Notes: generated by a model from the letters alone, not told the origin. A stretch of 64,000 nt of DNA from an uncultured Acidimicrobiaceae bacterium (GCA_947258375.1 CAMYIJ010000023.1:1-64000), one strand, 5' to 3'. Shown: positions 1-10,702, numbered from the stretch's first letter. Program-made: numbers and translations.

Positions 1-1
1 A

Positions 2-781
2 GTGTCGTCAAGGTTCCCCCGACACGTAGATCGTGAAGAGCTCTGGAACGCCGGAGCACTGGGATTGGTAGAGGCAGCCCGACGGTTCGATCCGGAAGCC
101 GGGATTCCGTTCGAACGGTACGCGGTGACCCGCGTGCGGGGAGCAATCATCGATTCGACGAGAACGCGCGATTGGGCGTCACGCTCAGTGCGGCGCAAAG
201 CGCGTGAGATGGAGCAGACGAAGGACGACCTCCGCGACGGTAGCGGCCGCGAGATCGAGCGGTCCCGGTTGGCGAGCGCCATGGACATCACCGTGGAGGA
301 GCTCGACAAGATTCGGGCCCGGTCGGCCTCCTCGATGCTTCTCTATCTGGATCACGAGCAGACCGACGACGGACCGAGCCTGCGTGACTCGGTTGTGTCG
401 AATGATCTGGCAGGGTCTCCCGAGGCTGCTCTCGAGGCCCGCGAGTTGCTCGGCACGCTCAGCGTTGCCGTCGAGCACCTGACCGGGGTTCACCGCGATG
501 TCGTCGAGCGCTACTACCTCGATGGTGAGCTGCTCCAGGACATCGCCGACGATCTCGGCGTCACCCAGGCTCGTGTATCGCAGATCCGTTCCGAAGCCTT
601 GACCTCATTGCGGGCATACTTCGGCACGCTCTACGACGCTACCGAAGCCGCCGACCAGTCATCGCCGGGAAAGCGGGCCCGAGCCGCCTATCTCGCTCAG
701 GTCGCCGCGCAGTCGACCTGGCGGATCCGCCTGGACGCGGCTCCAGAAGGCTCGGAGTTGGTCGAAGCGCTCGGCGCCTAA
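2..781 (+). CDS. RNA polymerase sigma factor, FliA/WhiG family (5' end truncated by window edge)
   Basis: Sigma-70 region 2 (REELWNAGALGLVEAARRFDPEAGIPFERYAVTRVRGAIIDSTR), region 3, and region 4 HTH (LLQDIADDLGVTQARVSQIRSEAL); ORF begins at the window edge and lacks the usual N-terminus. Confidence 0.9.
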   Translation: MSSRFPRHVDREELWNAGALGLVEAARRFDPEAGIPFERYAVTRVRGAIIDSTRTRDWASRSVRRKAREMEQTKDDLRDGSGREIERSRLASAMDITVEELDKIRARSASSMLLYLDHEQTDDGPSLRDSVVSNDLAGSPEAALEARELLGTLSVAVEHLTGVHRDVVERYYLDGELLQDIADDLGVTQARVSQIRSEALTSLRAYFGTLYDATEAADQSSPGKRARAAYLAQVAAQSTWRIRLDAAPEGSELVEALGA

Positions 782-850
782 AGGATAATCTCTAGCTGGA
801 CGGGCGGAGCCCCTACCGCCCGTCTTTCGCGTCCGGCCGGCGTTTCTGGT

Positions 851-1627
851 TCAGACGCCGCGGAACTCCCAGTGCCAGGTTTCGTTGCTGATGGGGTGCC
901 AACCGAATGACCGGGCATTGCTGTCCAGCCACTGCCATTCTCGATCGTTGCGGTCGATGATGGTGCCCGTCGTGATGTCGACGGCCAGTCCGGCGCCGTG
1001 GCGGCTCTTGCCGGGCGGAAGCACGTTGGCGGTCTTTTCGCCCCGCAAATGGGCCTGGTAAGCACGTTCCTGGGAACCCCATGTGCGATAGGTGTCGATG
1101 GCCTGCAGGTTGATGCCGTCCAGCGCGGCTGCGCTGCGCATGAGCTCCCACGCCTGCGCCGCCGGCGGCAGCAAGCTGCCGTTGCCGTGCCAGCTCCCCG
1201 AAACCGGAGTCAGTTCCTGAGGCTCGAGCCGTCCGTTGCGGGGCTCGACCTGGTTGCCGCGCAGATAGTCGTTCAACTGGCTCGATGTCATCACCGAACC
1301 TTCTGGCACATGGTGGCTGGGCGGGTAGACGCCGCCGCCAACGCCGCCTACGCCTGTGATGCCGGCGAGCCCTGCGGGTCCGCCAAGCATTGTCCCCATG
1401 GTCACGCCGCCGTGCCTGGGGAGTGAGTACATCGGCACTGCGATGGAGTCCATCGCAACATGTCCGGGGTCGCCGAGCGCCACCGAAGCGTCGTCGGCGG
1501 TGTCCCGGGGCGGTGCCTCGTGCAATCTTGCGTTCAGCAACGACTGAAAGGCTCCCGAAACGGGAGGCCGCTCAACCTGCGCTTTGATCGTTTGAATGCG
1601 CGATATGACTTCGTTGATGCGCTGCAT
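851..1627 (-). CDS. M15-family D,D-carboxypeptidase-like protein, probably flagella-associated
   Basis: C-terminal VanY/M15 signature (DTYRTWGSQERAYQAH...KSRHGAGLAVDI...WHWEF); N-terminal helix MQRINEVISRIQTIKAQ resembles the start of actinobacterial flagellar-locus hydrolases; next to a FliA-type sigma factor. Confidence 0.8.
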   Translation of the reverse strand: MQRINEVISRIQTIKAQVERPPVSGAFQSLLNARLHEAPPRDTADDASVALGDPGHVAMDSIAVPMYSLPRHGGVTMGTMLGGPAGLAGITGVGGVGGGVYPPSHHVPEGSVMTSSQLNDYLRGNQVEPRNGRLEPQELTPVSGSWHGNGSLLPPAAQAWELMRSAAALDGINLQAIDTYRTWGSQERAYQAHLRGEKTANVLPPGKSRHGAGLAVDITTGTIIDRNDREWQWLDSNARSFGWHPISNETWHWEFRGV

Positions 1628-1703
1628 CAGCCACCCTGTCGGCCCGCGCCGCGCAGAGTTGCGCGTTCAATGACACCGGCATTCCTGGGGGCCTACCCGA
1701 CTT

Positions 1704-2672
1704 CTACACAAGCTTGCGCTCGGCCATCCCATTGAGAATCTCCAGGACACAACGATTCGCCAGGAATGCCGTGATCTGGCCGGGACCGTCGTACGGCGGT
1801 GATACCTCGACGATGTCGGCGCCGACGACGTTGAGTTCGCGCCCAAGGCGCCGCAAAGTGTCGAGCAGCTCGCGTGACGTGAGCCCACCCGGTTCGGGGG
1901 TTCCCGTGCCCGGCGCCATGCCGGGATCGACTACGTCGATGTCCACCGACAGGAACACAGCGTCTGCGCCTCCAGCCGCATAGGCCACGGCATCGTCAAC
2001 GACGGGATTGAGACCGCGTTCGACGATCTCGCTCATGAGATAGGTGCGCATCTCCTGCTCCTCCATCCAGGCCACCGTTACCGGATCGGGCCAGTAGCCG
2101 CGCAAACCGATCTGAACGAACCGTCTCCCGGGGATCGCGCCGGACTCGATCAACCTGCGCATCGGAGTGCTGTGGCCGAGGAGGGCGCCACCCGGGGCCG
2201 TCTCTGAAGTGTCGGCGTGCGCATCGAAGTGGATGAGTGCGACATCACCATGCACCGCCGCCACGGCGCGGGCGTTAGGCCAGGTAATCGAGTGGTCCCC
2301 GCCCAGGATTATCGGGACCGCTCCCGCCCGGGAGATGGTCTCGACGGCGTCTCCGATGACGTCGACCGATTCTTCGAGATAGCCGATGGGCAGGTCGAGG
2401 TCGCCGGTGTCGACCACGTTGAGCACCTGGAGTGGGTCGATGCCGGTGGGGAGGTGGGGCCGCGCCCCGTAAGCGCCCAGATAATCCGACTCCCGGATGG
2501 CTTTCGGCCCCATGCGGGTCCCAGGGCGATGCGACGTACCCCAGTCGAGGGGGGCACCAATGATGACGACCCCGGCGTCTCCGAGATCATCGAGGGGCCG
2601 GGCCGGCACGCCTGCAAACGAGGCACGGGAAGCGAACGGATGAGACCGTGCCGCATGGAAGGGATCGGTCAT
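1704..2672 (-). CDS. speB: Agmatinase/ureohydrolase family protein
   Basis: Arginase-family metal motifs GGDHS, HFDAHADT, SVDIDVVDPGMAPGTGTPEPGG. Confidence 0.9.
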   Translation of the reverse strand: MTDPFHAARSHPFASRASFAGVPARPLDDLGDAGVVIIGAPLDWGTSHRPGTRMGPKAIRESDYLGAYGARPHLPTGIDPLQVLNVVDTGDLDLPIGYLEESVDVIGDAVETISRAGAVPIILGGDHSITWPNARAVAAVHGDVALIHFDAHADTSETAPGGALLGHSTPMRRLIESGAIPGRRFVQIGLRGYWPDPVTVAWMEEQEMRTYLMSEIVERGLNPVVDDAVAYAAGGADAVFLSVDIDVVDPGMAPGTGTPEPGGLTSRELLDTLRRLGRELNVVGADIVEVSPPYDGPGQITAFLANRCVLEILNGMAERKLV

Positions 2673-2756
2673 CTAGCTCCTCTTTCCGATGGGAGGTGGC
2701 GCAGTGCATTTGTAACCGAATCTTCCACTCCCGGCCACTTCAACGGTGCCGACTCG

Positions 2757-3470
2757 CTATTCGAATGCCTCCCGGGCCGCCTCCAGACTGGATGCGGTCC
2801 CGATGTCGAACCAGGAGCCGGTCAGCGGCACAGCTTCGAGATGGTGTCCCTCTGCGATCATCTGGTTGATCGCATCCGGCAGTTCGAGCTCGCCCCGGCC
2901 GGAGAAACCGACATCCTCGAGGTGTCCCCAGAGCCGGGGGCCGAGGACCATCACCCCGGAGTTGTTCCAGACACTCGGCGGCTCGCCGAAGGGCTTCTCG
3001 ACGATCGACGTGATGCGCCGGTCTGGACCGAATACGACTGCGGCGCCGCGAGCGATGTCGTCGCTCGGATTGACGCCGATCGCTGCGGCGAGTTCCGGAC
3101 GCCACGCGCCTACCACTTCGCGGAAGTGCCTGGAATCGGTTGCGATGTCGCCCCAGCTGAGAAGAAAGGGCTCGTGCCCGACCGCGTCGTGCGCTCGGCG
3201 CAGGGCTCCCGCAGTGCCGTCCTGTTCATCCTGGCGGACGAACACCACCGGCAGTGGAGACGTGGCGGCCAGGTGCTGCTCGACGGCCGCCGCGAGATAA
3301 CCGGTGACGACGACGATTGAGCGAATGCCGGCGCCGGCGATCCCGGCGACGATGTGGTCGATCAACGGCTCCCCACCAACATCAAGCAGCGGTTTCGGCG
3401 TGGTCGCGGTCAGTGATCCCAGCCGCGTGCCACGCCCGGCGGCGAGGATTACTCCGCGTTCAGGGACCAC
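2757..3470 (-). CDS. Sugar nucleotidyltransferase (NTP_transferase family)
   Basis: N-terminal GVILAAGRGTRLGSLTATTPKPLL; overlaps the galactokinase gene. Confidence 0.88.
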   Translation of the reverse strand: MVPERGVILAAGRGTRLGSLTATTPKPLLDVGGEPLIDHIVAGIAGAGIRSIVVVTGYLAAAVEQHLAATSPLPVVFVRQDEQDGTAGALRRAHDAVGHEPFLLSWGDIATDSRHFREVVGAWRPELAAAIGVNPSDDIARGAAVVFGPDRRITSIVEKPFGEPPSVWNNSGVMVLGPRLWGHLEDVGFSGRGELELPDAINQMIAEGHHLEAVPLTGSWFDIGTASSLEAAREAFE

Positions 3471-4651
3471 AGGGCGCCTCCTCCGGCCCGGGCGACGAAG
3501 GCGAGGCCGCCGCCGATGGCGTCCATGGCGGCGCGGACGACATCGGCCTTCTCGGGCGAAGTCAGGGCTATGGCCCAGCCGCCGAAGCCGGCCCCGGTTA
3601 GCCGTGCCCCGATGGCTCCCGCCTCGCGTGCGGCGATCACAAGAGCGTCGAGCGACTCTGTGCTGGCTCCGTAGATCTGCAGACTGGCGTGGGAAGCGTT
3701 CATCAGTCGACCCATTGCGGCTCTGTCGCCGGCCCCCAGCGCCCGTTCGGCAGCGCTGACGCGGGCTGCCTCTGACAGGACGTGTTCCGCAGACGTTCTG
3801 AGATTCAGAATGCCCCGGGCATCGAGCTCGAGCCGGTCGCCTCCGGTCATAGCGGCTGCCTGCTGGGCCGACATTGCCGGAAGAGCCGCGATCTGGTCGG
3901 GGGAGGCATCGCCGACTCTCGACAGCTGCGGTGGTGTGCCTGCATCCCGGCCGAGCTGCTCGGCAAGCACGGCAGCGGCCGCCCGGCTCGTCAGCACGAG
4001 CGAGTTGTAGGCGGCGGCCGCCGATTCACCCTTGGCTGCTCTCGTTCCGGAGTAGCCGGCGACCCACACGAAGTCGTCCGGCACGGCGATGTGGCGGTGG
4101 GACGCCGGGTCGAATTCGATCCGCAAGGCGTGGCCGGGCCGGGCGAGCGTGATCACGGTCTGATCCATGGCTCCTCCGGCGATCGCCGCAGCTCGCTCCG
4201 CCGCTACCGCGGCGCCGATGATCCCATCCGGGGTAAGTGCGAGACCCCAAAGCTCGTTGAGCGCGATGACGCAGCCGACGGACAAGGCCGATGAGGAGCT
4301 GAGCCCCCCGGTGGCCGGAAGGTCGCCGTCGATTGCCAGGCGGGCGCCCCGGCCTGCAGCGGATGGCCCGATCTGGTCGAGAACGGCCAAGACGTACTTC
4401 GCCCAGCCACGGCGTCGCGTCGCAGCAACGCTGGAGACGAGCGAGTGGTCCATCGTTGACACGGCGACAAGGCCCGGTTCCTCCGACTCGCTGGCCGCGA
4501 TCTGGATCCCCTCACGGATCGCCATCGGTAGCACGGGTAGTCCGCAGTAGTCGGTGTGCTCACCGATCAGGTTGATCCGCCCCGGTGAGTGCACGACTAC
4601 GGAGGGGGCCAACCCGAACCGCTGTTCATGTATGGCGGGGGCGTCGATCAC
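3449..4651 (-). CDS. galK: Galactokinase (GHMP kinase)
   Basis: SPGRINLIGEHTDYCGLPVLPMAI; GLSSSSALSVG; TGAGFGGWAIAL. Confidence 0.9.
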   Translation of the reverse strand: MIDAPAIHEQRFGLAPSVVVHSPGRINLIGEHTDYCGLPVLPMAIREGIQIAASESEEPGLVAVSTMDHSLVSSVAATRRRGWAKYVLAVLDQIGPSAAGRGARLAIDGDLPATGGLSSSSALSVGCVIALNELWGLALTPDGIIGAAVAAERAAAIAGGAMDQTVITLARPGHALRIEFDPASHRHIAVPDDFVWVAGYSGTRAAKGESAAAAYNSLVLTSRAAAAVLAEQLGRDAGTPPQLSRVGDASPDQIAALPAMSAQQAAAMTGGDRLELDARGILNLRTSAEHVLSEAARVSAAERALGAGDRAAMGRLMNASHASLQIYGASTESLDALVIAAREAGAIGARLTGAGFGGWAIALTSPEKADVVRAAMDAIGGGLAFVARAGGGALWSLNAE

Positions 4652-4694
4652 CGGGCGACGCTATCACCTCACCCGACGGCGGTACGATCTCGAG

Positions 4695-5960
4695 ATGGTC
4701 ACAACGGCCGTGATGATTGGTGCCGGCCAGCGCGGCTTCTACACCTTCGGAGCCTACGCCGCCGACCGGCCCGAGGAGCTGCGCTTTGTGGCCGTCGTTG
4801 ATCCGGATCCGCGGCGCCGCGCTCGATTTGTCGCCGCCCACCCCACCGCTCGTGAATTCTCCGCCGTCACCACGTTGCTCGAGGCCGGGAGGTTTGCCGA
4901 TGTTGCGATAGTCGCCAGCCCCGATCGTTTCCACCACGAAGCTGCTACCGGGGCGCTGGGCCTCGGCTACGACGTGCTTCTCGAGAAACCCATGGCGGCG
5001 ACGCTGGCGGACTCGATCGATCTGGTGCGGACCGCCGAACGTACGGGCCGAACCCTCGCCGTCGCCCACGTGTTGCGCCACACGCCTTTCTTTGCGGCGC
5101 TGCGCGAAGTGGTGGCGTCCGGCCGGCTCGGTGAGATCGTCACGGTGACCCATCGCGAGAACGTCTCGGCATTCCACATGGCCCATAGCTTCGTGCGGGG
5201 GAATTGGGCTCGCTCCGCAGAAGCCACCCCGATGATCGTCCAGAAGTGCTGTCACGACTTCGACATTCTCGCCTGGAATCTCGACTCACCGGTGGCTCGT
5301 CTGTCCTCTATGGGGTCATTGCTGCACTTCCATCCCGATAGGGCGCCCGCCGGAGCGACCGCACGGTGCTCGGATCCCTGCCCTGTTGCCGACTGCCCGT
5401 TCGATGCGCGCCGCTATCTGAACCCGGCGTGGAGGGGTTGGCCGGTTCATGTGATCACAGACGATCTGAGCCCGGCCGGCCGGAGCCTCGCCATTGCGAA
5501 CGGGCCGTGGGGGAGATGCGTGTACACGGCAGGCTCGGACGTTGTCGATCACCAGGTGGTCACTATGGAGCTCGAGTCAGGAACATCCGTCGTGCTGGTT
5601 ATGCATGGTCACTCGGGGGACGAGACGCGCACGATGCGCTACGACGGATCCCTGGCGACACTGCGGGGGAGGTTCGGCCGCGACTCCTCCATTGAGGTCG
5701 TCGATCACGCGACCGGTGCCATCGAGACCATTCCGATCGGGGTTCCGGAAGGCGGCCACGGTGGCGGAGATGTCGGAGTGATCCAAGAGTTCCTCGCCGC
5801 GGTCGCCGCCTCGCGCCCGCCGCTGACGGTGGCCGCCGACAGTCTGGAGAGCCATGTCCTCGCCTTCGCCGCAGAGCAGGCGCGGCTCACCGGGGAGGTG
5901 CTCGACATGGCGCGATTTCGGGCAGAAGCTACCGGTGGTGTCGGCCGGCAACGCGGCTAG
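4695..5960 (+). CDS. Gfo/Idh/MocA-family oxidoreductase
   Basis: Rossmann start MIGAGQRGFYTFG, LLEKPMAATLADS; ATG at 4695 in the frame of ORF 4554..5960. Confidence 0.88.
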   Translation: MVTTAVMIGAGQRGFYTFGAYAADRPEELRFVAVVDPDPRRRARFVAAHPTAREFSAVTTLLEAGRFADVAIVASPDRFHHEAATGALGLGYDVLLEKPMAATLADSIDLVRTAERTGRTLAVAHVLRHTPFFAALREVVASGRLGEIVTVTHRENVSAFHMAHSFVRGNWARSAEATPMIVQKCCHDFDILAWNLDSPVARLSSMGSLLHFHPDRAPAGATARCSDPCPVADCPFDARRYLNPAWRGWPVHVITDDLSPAGRSLAIANGPWGRCVYTAGSDVVDHQVVTMELESGTSVVLVMHGHSGDETRTMRYDGSLATLRGRFGRDSSIEVVDHATGAIETIPIGVPEGGHGGGDVGVIQEFLAAVAASRPPLTVAADSLESHVLAFAAEQARLTGEVLDMARFRAEATGGVGRQRG

Positions 5961-6337
5961 CTGTTGTCCCGATAGTTGTGATAGGCGGCCCAGCACGCGA
6001 CTCCGGCGGAAGCCGCGGCCAGGAAGAGACCGATTCGGCGCGGCTGGTTGTCGGTGAAGATCAACCGCAAGATGACGAAGGCAACTCCGGTCGCCGTCAA
6101 GTAGAAGGTGATCGCCGCCGGAGAGTCCACCGGCGCTCGATCCATCCCCTCCATCATGAGAATGACACCGGCGGCCACAACTGCCACGACGGCCAGTGGT
6201 CCGAATAGGCCGGATCTCCAGGCGCTGAAGCTGGTCGCGCCGGCGACGCCGTACCACGGGACGAAACTGATGAGAATCATCGCTGCGGCCGCTCCGACAC
6301 AGAGTTGCTGACTGGCGCTGAGTTTGCTGAAGTCCAT
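5957..6337 (-). CDS. Small membrane protein, unknown function
   Basis: Four predicted hydrophobic segments; converges with the preceding ORF. Confidence 0.6.
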   Translation of the reverse strand: MDFSKLSASQQLCVGAAAAMILISFVPWYGVAGATSFSAWRSGLFGPLAVVAVVAAGVILMMEGMDRAPVDSPAAITFYLTATGVAFVILRLIFTDNQPRRIGLFLAAASAGVACWAAYHNYRDNS

Positions 6338-6432
6338 CCCATCTAGTCGGTTTGTCGCCTTTCCGAGCTTTAGCGGAATGATCGCCGTCGGTTCGGTGCT
6401 GAAGGAACCACGCCTGACTAGTTGGAGGAACC

Positions 6433-7257
6433 GTGCCGGCCCGCCAGTTGAACCCCATGCCCGAGAACTTCGAACCGACCAGGGCCACCCTCCATCAGTA
6501 CGCGCACGCGATCGGGGTTGTGCCCAGGGTTCATGCTGAGCCGCACGACAAGTGGTGGCATGTCTCGCTCAACATCACGGAGCGTGGTCTCGAAACCGAC
6601 CCGATGTCTCTCCCCGACGGCGGCACCCTCAACCTGCGCCTCGATATACGGAGCCACGACGTCGTCGTCGAGGCGAACGGAGAGGTCCGGAAGCGGATTC
6701 CGCTCAGCGGCGGCCTGACCGGCACCCAGATGGGCGAAGCGGTCTTGGCGACCGTTGCCGAGCATGGCCTTTCGGGTGACTACCCCAGGGAGAAGTTCGA
6801 GTCGGACGAGGTCCGCCGGTATGACCCGGCGGCAGCCGAAGCGTTCTTCGAGAATCTGAGGGCGATCCACGAAGTGCTGGACACCCACCGGGCTGGACTC
6901 GGCAAGAGCGTCGGGCCGCTTCAGTTGTGGCCGCATGGATTTGATCTGGCATTCGAGTGGTTCGGGACCCGGGTCGAGGAGTACGAGGAGCACGGAGGGC
7001 TGCAGCGGCTACCGGCACAGTGCAACTTCGGGTTCTATCCGGGCGGCCGGCCGTACTTCTACGCCAACCCGTGGCCGTTTGAGAGCGATACGCTTCTGGC
7101 TGTGGAGCTTCCTGCCGGCGCCGAATGGCACACCGAGGGGTGGGAGGGATCCATGCTCAACTATGACGAGGTGGCGGGGGATGAGAATGCGGCAGACCGG
7201 ATTCTCGAATATCTGGGCGCCGTATACGAGGCGGCCGCACCCACGCTGACGGCCTAG
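6433..7257 (+). CDS. DUF5996-like protein
   Basis: KWWHVSLNITERGLETDPM and LQLWPHGFDLAFEWFGTR...NFGFYPGG resemble the DUF5996 family from memory. Confidence 0.7.
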   Translation: MPARQLNPMPENFEPTRATLHQYAHAIGVVPRVHAEPHDKWWHVSLNITERGLETDPMSLPDGGTLNLRLDIRSHDVVVEANGEVRKRIPLSGGLTGTQMGEAVLATVAEHGLSGDYPREKFESDEVRRYDPAAAEAFFENLRAIHEVLDTHRAGLGKSVGPLQLWPHGFDLAFEWFGTRVEEYEEHGGLQRLPAQCNFGFYPGGRPYFYANPWPFESDTLLAVELPAGAEWHTEGWEGSMLNYDEVAGDENAADRILEYLGAVYEAAAPTLTA

Positions 7258-7338
7258 CTCGGCCGACGGTGTAGCTCGAGACGGGTTTTTGCCGACACCC
7301 GATGCATGGCAACATGCCGCCCGACCCCAGGAGGCGCC

Positions 7339-8028
7339 GTGGAACGAGATGCGATGAAGGCAGCGGCTGCCCTCGCCGCTGTCGACGAGGTCACGTCGGG
7401 AATGGTGCTCGGCCTCGGTACCGGCTCGACCGCGGCGCACGCGGTTCGGGAGATCGGCGAGCGGCTCGCGGCAGGTCGGATCGAAGATGTGGCTGGTATC
7501 CCAACTTCGTTGGCCACTGAGGAGCTGGCCCGTGAACTCGGAATCCCCCTCCTCGAACCGGGGGCGGCTGCCATCGACCTGGCGATCGACGGCGCCGACG
7601 AGATTGCCCCGGACCTGGCCCTCACCAAGGGCGGCGGCGGGGCGCTCCTTCGCGAGAAGGTCATCGCGGCATCAGCTGCTCGATTCGTTGTGATCTCAGA
7701 CGACTCGAAGATGGTGGCGGCACTGGGGGCGACGTTCGACATACCCCTCGAGGTCGCCCAATTCGGGCTCGGTATCACGGCCACCGCGCTGCGGGGACTG
7801 GGCAGCCCGCAGCTGCGTACTGCGGGGGAGGCCCCGGTCGTCACCGACAACGGCAACTACATCATCGATCTCGCCGTCGATCCGATTCGCGATGCGGCGG
7901 CATTCGACGCAGAGTTGCACATGATTCCCGGCGTTCTGGCAACCGGCCTATTCGTCGGCATCGCTGCCGCCGCCTATGTTGCCGGCAGCAGCGGAATCCG
8001 TCGTATCGAAGCCGGCGCGCCGGCATAG
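7339..8028 (+). CDS. rpiA: Ribose-5-phosphate isomerase A
   Basis: GLGTGSTAAHAVREIG, DLAIDGADEIAPDLALTKGGGGALLREKVIA; GTG start at 7339. Confidence 0.95.
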   Translation: MERDAMKAAAALAAVDEVTSGMVLGLGTGSTAAHAVREIGERLAAGRIEDVAGIPTSLATEELARELGIPLLEPGAAAIDLAIDGADEIAPDLALTKGGGGALLREKVIAASAARFVVISDDSKMVAALGATFDIPLEVAQFGLGITATALRGLGSPQLRTAGEAPVVTDNGNYIIDLAVDPIRDAAAFDAELHMIPGVLATGLFVGIAAAAYVAGSSGIRRIEAGAPA

Positions 8029-8048
8029 AGAAAGAGTGAGATAGCAAT

Positions 8049-8498
8049 ATGGACACCTCGGAGATCCTCGATCTGCAAGGCTCAGACCTCGGGCACAGCG
8101 AGTGGTTCCTGGTCGACCAGAAACGAGTGAACGACTTCGCCGACGTCACTATCGATCACCAGTTCATCCACGTGGACGAGGCAGCCGCCGCGGCGGGACC
8201 GTTCGGCGGCACGATCGCCCACGGCTTCCTGACACTCTCGTTGCTGGTTCACCTCACGTCCGGGTTGGCGACGCCGCTCGACAACCTGGTGATGGGAATC
8301 AACTACGGCTTCGAGAAGATCCGCTTTCTGGCACCTGTCCCCGTGGGTTCCGAGATCCGGGCTCACGTGAAGATAGCGGACGTCACCGAGCGCAGCCCCG
8401 GTCAATTCCTATTTGTACAGGACGTCACCGTCGAGATTCGTGGCGAGGACAAACCGGCTCTGGTCGCGCAATGGCTGAGCCTGCAAATCACGGCTTGA
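8049..8498 (+). CDS. MaoC-family dehydratase
   Basis: [40 protein letters not shown] hot-dog hydratase motif. Confidence 0.9.
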   Translation: MDTSEILDLQGSDLGHSEWFLVDQKRVNDFADVTIDHQFIHVDEAAAAAGPFGGTIAHGFLTLSLLVHLTSGLATPLDNLVMGINYGFEKIRFLAPVPVGSEIRAHVKIADVTERSPGQFLFVQDVTVEIRGEDKPALVAQWLSLQITA

Positions 8499-8517
8499 AG
8501 GCCAGGAGGAGCAACAA

Positions 8518-9699
8518 ATGAGAGAAGCAGTCATCGTCTCGGCGGCGCGGACCCCGATCGGCAAGGCATACCGCGGTGCCTTCAACAACACGGAGGGTCC
8601 CACGCTGGGCGCGCATGCGATCAAGGCGGCCGTCGCCAGGGCCGGGATCGAGGGCGCCGAGGTCGACGACGTGATCATGGGCTGCGCCATGCCGCAGGGC
8701 ACCACGGGCTACAACATCGGGCGTTTGGCGGCCCTCACAGCCGGCCTCCCGGTCGAAGTGAGCGGCATGACGATGGATCGGCAATGCTCCTCCGGGCTCA
8801 TGACGATCGCGACGGCTGCCAAGCAAGTGATCGTTGACATGGCCCCCGTCGTGGTGGCCGGTGGTGTCGAGTCGATCAGCCTCGTCCAGAACGAGCACTA
8901 CAACTCCCACCGTTCCTCGGATCCGCAGTTGCTGGAGAGCCATCCGGATGCATACATGCCGATGCTCAAGACCGCGGAGGTGGTCGCAGACAGGTACGGC
9001 ATCAGCCGGGAGCAGCAGGATGAGTACTCGCTGCAGAGCCAGCAGCGCACTGCGGCCGCCCAGGAGGCGGGCCGGTTCGACGATGAGATAGTCCCGGTCG
9101 TGGCCACCAAGGGTGTAATGGACAAGGAGACGGGAGAGATCTCTTTCGAGGAGGTCACCCTGAGCAGTGACGAGGGCAACCGCCCCGGCACGACGCTTGG
9201 AGGCCTCGCCGGCCTGAAGCCGGTCTTCGAAGGCGGCACCATCACGGCAGGCAACGCCAGCCAGCTATCCGACGGAGCGGCGGCGACGGTGGTGATGGAG
9301 GCTGCCGACGCCGCCTCTCGGGGACTCGAACCGCTCGGCTACTACCGGGGGATGGCGGTGGCCGGGGTATCTCCCGACGAGATGGGAATCGGGCCGGTAT
9401 ACGCCATTCCTAAGCTCCTCGACCGCACCGGGCTTCAGATCGGTGACATCGGGCTCTGGGAGCTGAATGAAGCCTTTGCAGTCCAGGCGCTCTATTGCCG
9501 TGACAAGCTCGGTATCGACAACGAGATATACAACGTCGATGGCGGATCAATCTCGATCGGTCATCCCTACGGCATGTCAGGTGCCCGGATGGTCGGTCAT
9601 GCTTTGATCGAAGGCAAGCGCCGCGGCGTCCGCTACGTCGTCGTCACGATGTGCGTCGGCGGCGGTATGGGAGCGGCCGGGCTCTTCGAGGTCGCATGA
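8518..9699 (+). CDS. Thiolase / acetyl-CoA acyltransferase
   Basis: [16 protein letters not shown] active-site Cys, [30 protein letters not shown]. Confidence 0.95.
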   Translation: MREAVIVSAARTPIGKAYRGAFNNTEGPTLGAHAIKAAVARAGIEGAEVDDVIMGCAMPQGTTGYNIGRLAALTAGLPVEVSGMTMDRQCSSGLMTIATAAKQVIVDMAPVVVAGGVESISLVQNEHYNSHRSSDPQLLESHPDAYMPMLKTAEVVADRYGISREQQDEYSLQSQQRTAAAQEAGRFDDEIVPVVATKGVMDKETGEISFEEVTLSSDEGNRPGTTLGGLAGLKPVFEGGTITAGNASQLSDGAAATVVMEAADAASRGLEPLGYYRGMAVAGVSPDEMGIGPVYAIPKLLDRTGLQIGDIGLWELNEAFAVQALYCRDKLGIDNEIYNVDGGSISIGHPYGMSGARMVGHALIEGKRRGVRYVVVTMCVGGGMGAAGLFEVA

Positions 9700-9712
9700 T
9701 GGTGGCCGGCTA

Positions 9713-10690
9713 GTGCGTGCGCTCGTTGTCGAGGCCCTCGGCCCGCCGGAGTCGCATCGCGTCGCCGAGATACCCGACCCTGTCGCCGGGCCCGGGGAGG
9801 TCATCGTCGACGTCAAGGCGGCCGCACTGAACTTTCCCGACCTGCTCATGATCCAGGGCCGCTATCAGGTGCAGCCCGACTTGCCTTTCGTCCCCGGATC
9901 CGAGGGGTCGGGAGTCGTAGCGGGGACGGGTGCCGGAGTAGACGGCGTCGCGGTCGGTGACGAGGTCTCGTTCCTGAGCGTCAGCGGGGCGTTCGCTGAA
10001 AAGGTGAGCCTGCCGGCCGCCAGGGTGTTCCCCAAGGCCCCGGAACTGAGTTTCGCCGAAGCTGCCGGATTCACCCTCACCTACGCAACCTCCTACCACG
10101 CGTTGCGCCAGCGGGCCGATCTGCGCCCCGGAGAGACCCTTCTCGTCCTCGGGGCTGCCGGCGGAGTCGGGGCCGCCACCGTCGAACTCGGCTCCGTGAT
10201 GGGAGCTCGCGTGATCGCCGCCGCCGGCACAGATGAGAAGCTCGAATTCGCCCGCTCGCTTGGTGCTACCGATGGAATCAACTACTCCACGAGCGATCTC
10301 AAGGATGCTGTTCGCGGACTCACCGACGGCGCCGGGCCCGACGTGGTGTACGACCCGGTCGGCGGGCATCTCGCGGAGCCGGCGCTTCGGTCTATGGCCT
10401 GGGGCGGCCGCTACCTCGTCATCGGTTTTGCCGCCGGGGACATTCCGGCGATCAAGCTCAACCTGCCTCTCCTCAAGGGCTTGAGCATCGTTGGTGTCTA
10501 CTGGGGGAGTTGGGTCGAACACGACCCTGCGGGCCAAGCCGCCAACTACGACGACTTGCTGGCGATGGTCAGTCGGGGGGACATCAGGCCCCGGGTGATG
10601 AAGTCCTTTGAGCTCGAGGAGTTCTCGGAAGCGTGCCGGGTGATCAGCTCGCGGCTGGCGATGGGCAAGATCGTCCTCGACATCGGCTAG
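9713..10690 (+). CDS. NADPH:quinone oxidoreductase-like (MDR superfamily)
   Basis: LVLGAAGGVGAATVELG; MDR fold; GTG start. Confidence 0.9.
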   Translation: MRALVVEALGPPESHRVAEIPDPVAGPGEVIVDVKAAALNFPDLLMIQGRYQVQPDLPFVPGSEGSGVVAGTGAGVDGVAVGDEVSFLSVSGAFAEKVSLPAARVFPKAPELSFAEAAGFTLTYATSYHALRQRADLRPGETLLVLGAAGGVGAATVELGSVMGARVIAAAGTDEKLEFARSLGATDGINYSTSDLKDAVRGLTDGAGPDVVYDPVGGHLAEPALRSMAWGGRYLVIGFAAGDIPAIKLNLPLLKGLSIVGVYWGSWVEHDPAGQAANYDDLLAMVSRGDIRPRVMKSFELEEFSEACRVISSRLAMGKIVLDIG

Positions 10691-10702
10691 GAGCGTGTTG
10701 AC

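Noticed and set aside
2217-3320. 367-aa + strand ORF over agmatinase and nucleotidyltransferase
   Set aside because: Shadow ORF; both minus-strand genes have strong family motifs.
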